This document shows positions 1 to 6,144 of a stretch of 11,350 nt of DNA, piece after piece. The translations under genes and the position numbers were made by a program. Position 1 is the stretch's first letter, and every line of letters starts with the position of its first letter. The notes below the pieces were generated by a model that did not search any database, had not been told where the DNA came from, and worked only from the letters and a program-made list of their open reading frames with translations. Origin of the DNA: an uncultured Bacilli bacterium (GTDB lineage: Bacteria; Bacillota_I; Bacilli_A; RFN20; CAG-288). The stretch lies in NCBI GenBank assembly GCA_934700375.1, contig CAKUXT010000049.1:1-11350 (forward strand). The letters run 5' to 3'.

Positions 1-95
1 GACATAAACTCTACTATCTCCGTAAGAGATCCGGCAAGAGCGCCAGACTCGAAGAAGTCATTATCCGCAAGGATAAGGCTGCCGAAGGCAAGTAA
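1..95 (+). CDS. rplS: Ribosomal protein L19, C-terminal end (5'-truncated by the window edge)
   Basis: The first readable frame (from base 3) gives 30 residues ending in TAA at 93-95. It contains LYYLRKRSGKSARLEE, which matches the conserved C-terminal end of bacterial L19 (family pattern KLYYLRxRxGKxAR). L19 is a large-subunit protein at the 30S-50S interface. The short lysine-rich tail KDKAAEGK is a normal kind of variation. In Bacillus rplS is the last gene of the rpsP-ylqC-ylqD-rimM-trmD-rplS operon. Here it lies immediately upstream of rpsP and is separated from it by a terminator and a promoter, so it belongs to a different transcript. The start and most of the gene are outside the window. 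Confidence 0.9.
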   Translation, partial: HKLYYLRKRSGKSARLEEVIIRKDKAAEGK

Positions 96-142
96 TCTTG
101 CTTCCGATTCTACCAATCAATCTTATTTATTGAAAGTGACTG

Positions 143-182
143 GGCTGCAACTTCGGTTGCAGCCTATTTTTTATCTTTTTTT
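143..182 (+). terminator. Rho-independent terminator after rplS
   Basis: A perfect 9-bp stem, GGCTGCAAC (143-151) with GTTGCAGCC (156-164), is closed by the very stable TTCG tetraloop. A T-rich tract ending in seven consecutive T follows. It lies 48 nt past the rplS stop, so it should end the rplS transcript before the rpsP promoter. Confidence 0.93.
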
Positions 183-185
183 ATC

Positions 186-213
186 GCCTGTCAATAGAAA
201 ACACTTGACAGGC
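186..213. repeat. Perfect inverted repeat covering the rpsP -35 box (possible operator)
   Basis: GCCTGTCAA (186-194) and TTGACAGGC (205-213) are exact reverse complements of 9 bp separated by 10 nt. The right arm contains the whole -35 hexamer TTGACA. The symmetry and position suggest a binding site for a dimeric regulator that would occlude RNA polymerase. A chance palindrome remains possible. If the region were transcribed from upstream it could also form a hairpin, but the terminator just before makes that unlikely. Confidence 0.5.
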
Positions 214-232
214 ATTTTAATTTCTCTATAAT
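205..232 (+). promoter_or_regulatory. Promoter of the rpsP operon
   Basis: Consensus -35 TTGACA (205-210) and consensus -10 TATAAT (227-232) are separated by 16 bp. This is a near-ideal housekeeping sigma-factor promoter, as expected for a ribosomal protein operon. Transcription should begin near 239-241, giving a leader of about 27 nt before the rpsP start. Confidence 0.9.
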
Positions 233-266
233 ACTTATCGTCAATAAATTTTGGAGGACAATAATT

Positions 267-560
267 ATGGTTAAAATCAGATTAGCAAGAATCGGCCGTA
301 CACATACCCCGGCCTACAGAATCGTTGTTTCCGATTCCAGAAGAATCCCGAACTCCGCTTCTCTCTGCCAGCTCGGAAGCTATGATCCGCTCACTGGTGT
401 CTGCACCATCAACGAAGAAGAAGCCTTGAATTGGCTCAACAAGGGTGCTTTACCCTCTGATTCCGTCAAGACACTTCTTTCCAAGAAGGGCATCTATCAG
501 AAGTTCGTCGACGGCAAGCTCGCCGCTAAGAAAGCCAGCAAGACTGCTGAGGGCAAGTAA
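267..560 (+). CDS. rpsP: 30S ribosomal protein S16
   Basis: The 97-residue protein opens with MVKIRLARIGRTHTPAYRIV and continues with VVSDSRR, the standard S16 N-terminus, then YDPLTG, ALNWLNKGALPSDSVKTLLSKKG and a Lys/Ala-rich tail. S16 binds 16S rRNA helices in the 5' domain and is needed for ordered 30S assembly. Length is normal for the family (about 80-100 residues). The start is fixed by GGAGGA (253-258), 8 nt before ATG. The segment NSASLCQLGSYDP is more divergent than the usual RFIExIGxYNP but stays colinear. It is the first gene of the operon, and its stop is 2 nt before khpA, consistent with translational coupling. Confidence 0.97.
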   Translation: MVKIRLARIGRTHTPAYRIVVSDSRRIPNSASLCQLGSYDPLTGVCTINEEEALNWLNKGALPSDSVKTLLSKKGIYQKFVDGKLAAKKASKTAEGK

Positions 561-562
561 TT

Positions 563-862
563 ATGGATACCGGCACCAACCTCGATCTTACTGAGGACAT
601 CCGCACTCTCATCGAACCGTTGGTCAGCAAACCTGAGGCCATCGTTATCAAAAGACTTGATAAACCGGAAGATTTAGGCAGAAAAGAACAGAACTACCTT
701 ATCATCTGCGAAAAAGACGACCTTGGAAAACTCATCGGTAGACATGGAGTCATCTCTGATTCTCTTCGTACTCTTCTCAATGTTTCCATCAAGAACATGA
801 GAAAGAAAGTACATCTCCGCTTTGAATCTTTCGAAGAAGCAAACGGAAACGAATCAAAGTAG
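563..862 (+). CDS. khpA: KH-domain RNA-binding protein KhpA (YlqC family)
   Basis: A 99-residue protein with one type II KH domain (about residues 10-88). The GXXG loop is GRHG (59-62) inside KLIGRHGVISDSLRTLL, which matches the KhpA pattern GKxIGKxGxxxxxxRTLL. KhpA usually pairs with KhpB/EloR/Jag and binds many transcripts, affecting cell elongation in Gram-positives. The protein is about 20 residues longer than typical KhpA (76-81), split between a short N-terminal extension and the tail EEANGNESK. The start lies 2 nt after rpsP, with a GAGGG-like ribosome site inside the end of rpsP. It ends in TAG (860-862), the only gene in the window to do so, which matters given the TAG inside ffh. 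In Bacillus ylqD follows; it is absent here. Confidence 0.92.
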   Translation: MDTGTNLDLTEDIRTLIEPLVSKPEAIVIKRLDKPEDLGRKEQNYLIICEKDDLGKLIGRHGVISDSLRTLLNVSIKNMRKKVHLRFESFEEANGNESK

Positions 863-870
863 TCTATACT

Positions 871-907
871 ATAGGGGAACCTATCTGGCTCCCCTATTTC
901 TTTATTA
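871..907 (+). terminator. Hairpin plus T-rich tract between khpA and rimM (attenuator or partial terminator)
   Basis: ATAGGGGAaCC (871-881) pairs with GGcTCCCCTAT (887-897): ten base pairs with one A-C mismatch and loop TATCT. It is followed by TTCTTTATT, a broken U tract. It sits inside the operon, 8 nt after the khpA stop, and no clear promoter separates it from rimM. The likely role is to lower rimM-trmD expression relative to rpsP-khpA, or to act as a processing or mRNA-stability element. In E. coli RimM and TrmD are also made at much lower levels than the ribosomal proteins of the same operon. Confidence 0.7.
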
Positions 908-927
908 AAAAACAAGGAGAAAAAATA

Positions 928-1425
928 ATGGCAATCAAAAAAATCGGAACCATTGTCAATTTCTTCGGATTGAAAGGTCAGCTGAAAGTTTCAGTTTCTT
1001 CCTCTCAGGCTGAAGAAAGATTCAAAGTCGGAAAGAAAATCATCTTAAAGAACAATCAGAACGAAGATGAGACATTCCTCATCACCTATTCCCGCGCCAA
1101 AGATTCCAGAATCATCATCATCGGATTGGAAGGATTCGATGATATCAACGATATCCAGTGGATGATTGGGAAAGACATCTTTGCAAATGTCCGTCCGCCT
1201 AAAGGTCAGTTCTTCTTTGATGAACTCGCTGGAATGGAAGTCTTCAAAGATGACAACACTCTTTTAGGAAAAGTCGACACCGTCGTCACGATGCCTGCCG
1301 GCGATTATCTTGTCATCAATAAGACCACCTACATTCCTTTCATCATGGACAAATTCATTCAATCCGTCGACAAGAAAGAAAAGAAAATCGTTTTGACCGC
1401 CTTAGGAACTGAAGTCACAAAATAA
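928..1425 (+). CDS. rimM: Ribosome maturation factor RimM
   Basis: 165 residues, a typical RimM length. The N-terminal beta-barrel domain (about 5-90) begins IGTIVNFFGLKGQLKV, matching the family signature G.I...HG(L/I)KGE(V/L)KV. The usual His is Phe here. A PRC-barrel domain follows (about 95-165): QFFFDELAGMEVFKDDNTLLGKV, YIPFIMDKFIQSVD and a final KKIVLTAL strand. RimM binds S19 and helps mature the 3' (head) domain of 16S rRNA in the 30S subunit. The start has AAGGAG (914-919), 8 nt before ATG. Its TAA overlaps the trmD ATG by one base (TAATG), so the two are translationally coupled, as in most bacteria. Confidence 0.95.
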   Translation: MAIKKIGTIVNFFGLKGQLKVSVSSSQAEERFKVGKKIILKNNQNEDETFLITYSRAKDSRIIIIGLEGFDDINDIQWMIGKDIFANVRPPKGQFFFDELAGMEVFKDDNTLLGKVDTVVTMPAGDYLVINKTTYIPFIMDKFIQSVDKKEKKIVLTALGTEVTK

Positions 1426-2204
1426 TGAAAATCAAGATTCTGACTCTTTTTCCATCTTTCTATGATGAATTTCTGAAATCTTCCATCATCGGAAGAGCTA
1501 TTTCAAATGGCTATGTCACAATCGAAGTCATCAATATCCGTGACTATTCTTTGGATAAAAACCATCGCGTCGATGATCACCCAATCGGAGGAGGCGCCGG
1601 TCTCATCATGAGAATGGAGCCTTTGATGGATTGTCTAAGAGACAACACGACCGAAAAGACTCATAAGATCCTTATGGGGCCCAAAGGAAAGACCTTCACA
1701 CAGCAGGATGCCATCCGCCTATCGAAAATGGATGAAGTCTGTTTCATCTGCGGGCACTACGAAGGCGTCGATTCACGCTTCGAAGACTATGTCGACGAAC
1801 AGCTCTCCATCGGTGATTTCATCCTGACAGGCGGTGAGATACCGGCAATGGCAATTACAGATAGCATCGTCAGGTTGTTAAAGGGTGCAATCAGCGATGA
1901 TTCCACAAAAGAGGAATCATTTGATAATTCTCTTCTCGAATATCCGCAGTACACTTATCCCATTGAATACGAAGGAAAAAGAATACCGGATATCCTCTTC
2001 TGCGGCAATCACAAAGCCGTTGAGGAATACAGAAGAAAAGAAGCGATAAAGATCACAATGGAACGCAGAAAAGATCTTCTTGATCGATTCACATATTCCA
2101 AAAAGGATTACGAACTGATCAGACAGGTCAAAGAAGAAGAGCAGTCGGAAGAAGCTCAGAAAGCAATCGAAAAAGGCAAGAGATTCATACCGAATAACAA
2201 ATGA
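1425..2204 (+). CDS. trmD: tRNA (guanine-N1-)-methyltransferase
   Basis: 259 residues, close to the family norm. It is a SPOUT-class enzyme using S-adenosylmethionine to make m1G37 next to the anticodon, which prevents +1 frameshifting. Visible signatures are GGGAGL (55-60), GPKGKTFTQ (85-93), CGHYEGVDSR (109-118), and IGDFILTGGE (129-138) in the trefoil-knot SAM pocket. LEYPQYT (171-177) and FCGNH (192-196) begin the tRNA-binding C-terminal domain, which continues EEYRRKEAIKITMERRKDLL. The conserved Arg of the IVRLLKG helix (residue 150) is encoded by AGG, showing AGG is read as Arg here. The gene starts within the rimM stop codon and ends in TGA at 2202-2204, inside the left arm of its terminator. 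Confidence 0.97.
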   Translation: MKIKILTLFPSFYDEFLKSSIIGRAISNGYVTIEVINIRDYSLDKNHRVDDHPIGGGAGLIMRMEPLMDCLRDNTTEKTHKILMGPKGKTFTQQDAIRLSKMDEVCFICGHYEGVDSRFEDYVDEQLSIGDFILTGGEIPAMAITDSIVRLLKGAISDDSTKEESFDNSLLEYPQYTYPIEYEGKRIPDILFCGNHKAVEEYRRKEAIKITMERRKDLLDRFTYSKKDYELIRQVKEEEQSEEAQKAIEKGKRFIPNNK

Positions 2205-2229
2205 TGGGTAAAACCATCATTTTTATTTC
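2199..2229 (+). terminator. Rho-independent terminator after trmD
   Basis: AAATGATGG (2199-2207) and CCATCATTT (2214-2222) form a perfect 9-bp stem with loop GTAAAA, followed by TTATTTC. The left arm contains the trmD TGA stop codon, so the terminating ribosome could compete with hairpin formation. It ends the rpsP operon. Confidence 0.85.
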
Positions 2230-2475
2230 ACTTAAATGTTTATATTACATTCTTGTTTATATTTTCCTTAAAACTCTTTTCAAGCGTGCTGTCTACCATT
2301 TGTTTTTCCGTTTTTCTTATAGCACATTTGTAATCGCTTACAATTTCAATCATTGTTTTATAAAATGCTAAAAATGTCAATTTTTTATTAAAAAATCATT
2401 GAAACTCTTCAATTTTCATTATTTTTGTTTTCGCATTAAATTTTGAAATAACCTTAAATTAGGAAAGAATATAGC
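2223..2475. other. AT-rich spacer before the lipoprotein array; no gene seen
   Basis: About 250 bp, very rich in A+T, with no credible reading frame on either strand. It must contain the promoter of the lipoprotein genes, but no convincing -35/-10 pair stands out. The nearest candidate -35 is TTGAAA (2443-2448), with only weak -10 matches near 2466-2472. Two short palindromes are present: TTGTAA-tcgc-TTACAA (2328-2343), which has the form of an operator, and ATTTTTT-att-AAAAAAT (2380-2396), which may simply reflect base composition. No RNA gene or riboswitch is recognised. Confidence 0.6.
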
Positions 2476-2500
2476 GATCCTTTTTCAGGATCAATGGAGG
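2476..2500 (+). promoter_or_regulatory. Small hairpin and ribosome binding site ahead of the first lipoprotein gene
   Basis: GATCCT (2476-2481) pairs with AGGATC (2487-2492) around the loop TTTTC. Three nt later comes GGAGG (2496-2500), 11 nt before ATG at 2512. This site settles the start: an upstream in-frame ATG at 2494 would make the ribosome site part of the coding sequence and put six residues ahead of the signal peptide. The hairpin may tune translation or be fortuitous. Confidence 0.6.
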
Positions 2501-2511
2501 TATATATTCAT

Positions 2512-4404
2512 ATGAAAACAAAAAAACAAATCGCATTATTGCCATTTCTTATGTTGCTGGCAGGCTGTGACGGAAAGGTTTCTCTTCCCAGTGAAACCAC
2601 TAAGCCTGATACCACACCTGTCGTAACTGAACCTAGTGATTCATCCAAGGTCACAGAAGATAAGGTCACTGAGGCCCCCATCCTTCCTACTGCCGCATTG
2701 ACAGATGAAATGATGAGTGAAATGAAGGTTGCATACGCTGTAGACTTCACCTTCAATATTACCTATGAAGGAGGCGGAAACGGCTCTTCTTATCATTACA
2801 TTGCAAGCTGCGGAAGCGATGGTTATGCTTATGAATCTTATTATAATAAGGATGGTTCTGAAGAGTTTGTATCTGATGTTCACATTCAGAACAAAGAAGG
2901 CGATCCTTATGCATACGATGCTTCTTTAGGTCTTGACAACACAGTTTGGTACAAAAACCTCACTGCGACCGACAAGTTCAGTCAGGAAGAATATGATGTT
3001 GAATGGGCTGATGCTGGTTACAGCAATGTCTTTGCCGTTCTTTCTTCGAGTGATTTCACAAAAGAAGGCGACAACACTTTTGCTCTCTCTGCCGAGAAAT
3101 TAAGCGAACTGAAGTACAGTCTAAACAATCAGCTCTTTTCACCTTATGATCTCTATGAAGCTAAAACCGATCCGAAATCATTCAAACTGAAGACCAATGG
3201 TTCTTCTATTGTCGGCTATGAATTGGAATTCCTCCCTTACTCTAGCTATGAATCCATCTCTTACTACAAGTCCAGCGGAACATTCACCCAATTCGGCGCC
3301 TCTGCATTCAAAAAGCTTACTCCTATCGAAGGAGAAGCAAAGCCGGAATTAGATGCAATTCTCAACAAGCTGAAAGGCACTGACGGAAAGCAGAATTATG
3401 ACATCCATCAGACACAGTTCCAGTTTGATTTCGACCTGAAGAAGATGGTCTCAATGGGTGAGATGGACATCAAAGTACAGGATGGAGACAAAGCCCATTG
3501 GGTTTATAGAAACACTGCCGGAAAACGCACTGCCGATTATGGATATTATGCGCAGAAGGATGATGAAGGCAATGATTGCAAACGCGGCGTCATCCAGATC
3601 GGAGAAAACTACTATAACGACGTCTATCTCTATTCAGGCAGCATGAAAGAATACCTTCCTACTTTCAGTTTCTCCTCTGTTCTCTTTGAAAAAGACACAG
3701 AAGCTTCCAAAGACGGAAAAGTCGTCTATCGTTTAAGAAAAGACTTCCATATCTCTACTGACAACAACTCTACCTTCTTCACTCCTCAGGAAATGGATGC
3801 CTATCGTGATAGACTGACATTTGTCACCATCACAGAAGAAGGCGACAAGATCACAATCCGCAATTCTACCGGAAGAGACGGAACAGAAAGAGAAGGCCTT
3901 ATTCTCAACTGTGAATTTACAAACATCGGAAAAGTCACAGGCCTTTTCGCACCTGAACACATGAAAGAAAATGTCGATGACTTAAAGTGGACTGACCTTC
4001 TCTCCAGAAACGAAGCAACAAGAGACAGCATCGTCTCCTGCTACACTGCAGAAGTTCTCAATTCCATTCCGACACTCGGTGGAACCTGGTCCAATGTCTA
4101 TGTCGATGCAGCTAATGGAGCCAAACCGATCTTCTATGTCAACACCTACGAAGAAGCAACCAACAATGAATTGATGACCGACATGAGCGACAAACTGACA
4201 AAGGCAGGGTTCAACGCATATACTCCTTCCACCCTCTCCGAAGCACAGAAGACACACAAGTTCTTCAGAAAGAATGTCGATATCAAGAATCAGGGAAAGG
4301 TCAGAACCTATTCTCTCAACATTGAACTCACACCTTGGTGGAACACCCAGCTCTTAGAGGGCCAGTTCCAAATCAGCTTATCACTCAGTGCAGCAGTCAA
4401 ATAA
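2512..4404 (+). CDS. Large surface lipoprotein, paralogue 1 of 3, function unknown
   Basis: 630 residues. MKTKKQIALLPFLMLLAGC is a lipoprotein signal with lipobox LAGC and lipidated Cys19, so the mature protein should be anchored to the outer face of the membrane. A Ser/Thr/Pro/Glu-rich tether follows (about 20-63). Module A (about 68-285) holds SSSDFTKEGDNTFAL and FKLKTNGSSIVGYELEF and ends FKKLTPIEGEAKPELDAI. Module B (about 295-480) holds YYAQKDDEGNDC, IGENYYND and LPTFSFSSVLFEKD. A C-terminal module (about 490-630) holds KWTDLLS, IPTLGG and KLTKAGFNAY, then alternating strands. The composition is strongly beta, rich in Tyr, Asp and Lys, with no catalytic motif or transmembrane helix beyond the signal. 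The next two genes are paralogues. I do not recognise a named family. A substrate-binding, adhesin-like or lipid-carrier role would be a guess. Confidence 0.88.
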   Translation: MKTKKQIALLPFLMLLAGCDGKVSLPSETTKPDTTPVVTEPSDSSKVTEDKVTEAPILPTAALTDEMMSEMKVAYAVDFTFNITYEGGGNGSSYHYIASCGSDGYAYESYYNKDGSEEFVSDVHIQNKEGDPYAYDASLGLDNTVWYKNLTATDKFSQEEYDVEWADAGYSNVFAVLSSSDFTKEGDNTFALSAEKLSELKYSLNNQLFSPYDLYEAKTDPKSFKLKTNGSSIVGYELEFLPYSSYESISYYKSSGTFTQFGASAFKKLTPIEGEAKPELDAILNKLKGTDGKQNYDIHQTQFQFDFDLKKMVSMGEMDIKVQDGDKAHWVYRNTAGKRTADYGYYAQKDDEGNDCKRGVIQIGENYYNDVYLYSGSMKEYLPTFSFSSVLFEKDTEASKDGKVVYRLRKDFHISTDNNSTFFTPQEMDAYRDRLTFVTITEEGDKITIRNSTGRDGTEREGLILNCEFTNIGKVTGLFAPEHMKENVDDLKWTDLLSRNEATRDSIVSCYTAEVLNSIPTLGGTWSNVYVDAANGAKPIFYVNTYEEATNNELMTDMSDKLTKAGFNAYTPSTLSEAQKTHKFFRKNVDIKNQGKVRTYSLNIELTPWWNTQLLEGQFQISLSLSAAVK

Positions 4405-4409
4405 TCAAT

Positions 4410-6128
4410 ATGAAAAAAAGAATTTCACTCCTTTTTCTCTCCTTATTGTTAGCAGGCTGCAACGGACAAAGTGAGACAGATAAGCTACCAAGTGAATCCG
4501 TTGTTCCTCCAACTGACAAAACAACTACAACCACTCCTACATACACTGTTGATTTATCCGATATCATCACCGAATTATCATTTGGTTTCTCCGGTTCAAC
4601 GCTGTTCAGATCCGGTTATGACATATTAGGATTCAACGAAAACTATCACGATTTCAAAATCGGCGACAACGTCTATGAATTCAAAACCTATAACAGCGCA
4701 GACGAAGGAAAAGCCACAAAAAGCGTGGTCAAAAACTCAGGCCAGTACGCTCCTTACGATGAAGAGAATCCTGATTCATCCTACTTATGCATCAATGAAT
4801 TGGAATTGGACAATGAAGTCGCAAAATATTACATTACCGATGGAACCAATTACCTTAAGTGGAAAACATCCGGTTACTTTAACCCCTTCAGTGAACTCTT
4901 CGCAGACGACTTCATTGCAGATGAAACCAACCCTTATGACTTCCACCTTAACGTAACAGACGTCACAAGCAAAGAAGGCCTGACTGCACTTGGGACAAGT
5001 CTGACAGGACAGATTGGTCTAGAAATCAAAGACTTCACCTTGAAGACCGATGGCATCTCCGCAACCGGATATGACATCACATTCCAGCCTGTCCAATCAA
5101 GCTATGGTCAGCTTCTCTGTTCCGCCACTGGCGAAATCCTAGAGAAAGGAGCAGATACAGTAACAAAGTTTGCTCCGATCGATGGGACAGAGATAGAAGA
5201 GCTGGATGCTGCAATCAAGAAGTATCAGACTTTGTCCTACAGAGTCGATGCCACATTGAGCAGCAAACTCTTAAAAGCTGAAGTCTGTCAAAACGGACTC
5301 ATCTATGATTTCTATCATCTGAACGGTGAAAAATATGCAAACTACGGGTATTACCAGAAAGGCAAAAACGTACAGGGCATAACAAAAATCGGAGATGAGT
5401 ACTATGAAGAAGGGGCAGCAATTGCAAACTCCGTTTTCTCTCAGATTGTCGCAACGATGAAAATCTCTTCTGTTTTCTTTACTGAAGCAGAAGGATCGAC
5501 TCCTGAGAAAAGAATCTACAAGTTCAATGATGAATACAAAGATGTTGTAACTAGAAACTCTGATACATTTGCTATTCTCAAAGGATCTGTTGTCGGCGAT
5601 CTTTCCATCATCGTAGAGCAGGATAAACTCACTTTCGAGAACGAATTCAGCGGCAACACAAAAGAGATCTACACCTATTATGATGCCGGAAAAGTCAAAG
5701 ATTTCACAACTGCAATCTATGAAGACTGTTCCTCACTCACCTGGTCAGAACTATTATCCAATCAGCCGACTGACTTAGAGAAATTCTATAGTGGCACCAT
5801 CGCAAAAGAATATCTTGATCAAATTCCAGTCGTCGGTGGAAAGAGAAGCTTAGCCGTTCTCAACTTCAACAAACAACGCGGTGACTTAGCTCAGGTCCTC
5901 TTCTCCATCTCCGATTACAACGATGGCCTTTCACTCATTTCAGACTATGAGAAAGTCATGGAAACAAATGGCTACACCAAGACTGAAAAGCAGAGTAAAA
6001 CCAAAGATGTCGTTTTCGAAAAAGAAATCACAGCCAACGGAGTCAAAAAGACTGCCTCTGTGGAAGTGATACTTGGCGCCGATTACTTTACCACTCCAGC
6101 AATTGTCTTCTATTTCAAACTTAAATAA
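4410..6128 (+). CDS. Large surface lipoprotein, paralogue 2 of 3, function unknown
   Basis: 572 residues from ATG 4410. A longer frame from 4335 would bury the signal peptide and overlap the previous gene. MKKRISLLFLSLLLAGC is a lipoprotein signal with Cys17. A short Thr/Pro tether (18-46) leads into module A (about 48-265; FADDFIADETNPYDFHL, DFTLKTDGISATGYDITF, TKFAPIDGTEIEELDAAI). Module B follows (about 275-435; NYGYYQKGKNVQGITKIGDE, ISSVFFTEAEGS), then the C-terminal module (about 440-572; LTWSELLS, IPVVGG, a Tyr/Gly helix-turn, EKEITANGVKK). Order and landmark residues follow paralogue 1, but identity is low. The gene begins 5 nt after the previous stop without a clear ribosome site, suggesting translational coupling. 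Function is unknown. Confidence 0.87.
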   Translation: MKKRISLLFLSLLLAGCNGQSETDKLPSESVVPPTDKTTTTTPTYTVDLSDIITELSFGFSGSTLFRSGYDILGFNENYHDFKIGDNVYEFKTYNSADEGKATKSVVKNSGQYAPYDEENPDSSYLCINELELDNEVAKYYITDGTNYLKWKTSGYFNPFSELFADDFIADETNPYDFHLNVTDVTSKEGLTALGTSLTGQIGLEIKDFTLKTDGISATGYDITFQPVQSSYGQLLCSATGEILEKGADTVTKFAPIDGTEIEELDAAIKKYQTLSYRVDATLSSKLLKAEVCQNGLIYDFYHLNGEKYANYGYYQKGKNVQGITKIGDEYYEEGAAIANSVFSQIVATMKISSVFFTEAEGSTPEKRIYKFNDEYKDVVTRNSDTFAILKGSVVGDLSIIVEQDKLTFENEFSGNTKEIYTYYDAGKVKDFTTAIYEDCSSLTWSELLSNQPTDLEKFYSGTIAKEYLDQIPVVGGKRSLAVLNFNKQRGDLAQVLFSISDYNDGLSLISDYEKVMETNGYTKTEKQSKTKDVVFEKEITANGVKKTASVEVILGADYFTTPAIVFYFKLK

Positions 6129-6144
6129 AAAGGAAACATAACTT

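Noticed and set aside
165..194. Divergent promoter from the left arm of the 186-213 palindrome (TTGACA on the minus strand)
   Set aside because: No good -10 lies at 16-18 nt, and transcription would run straight into the rplS terminator and antisense to rplS.
1425..2204. Alternative codes reported in uncultured Bacilli and mollicutes (AGG as Met, TGA as Trp)
   Set aside because: AGG encodes a conserved Arg in trmD. TGA ends trmD, ylxM, ftsY, rnc and the small membrane gene at sensible positions, and Trp is TGG.
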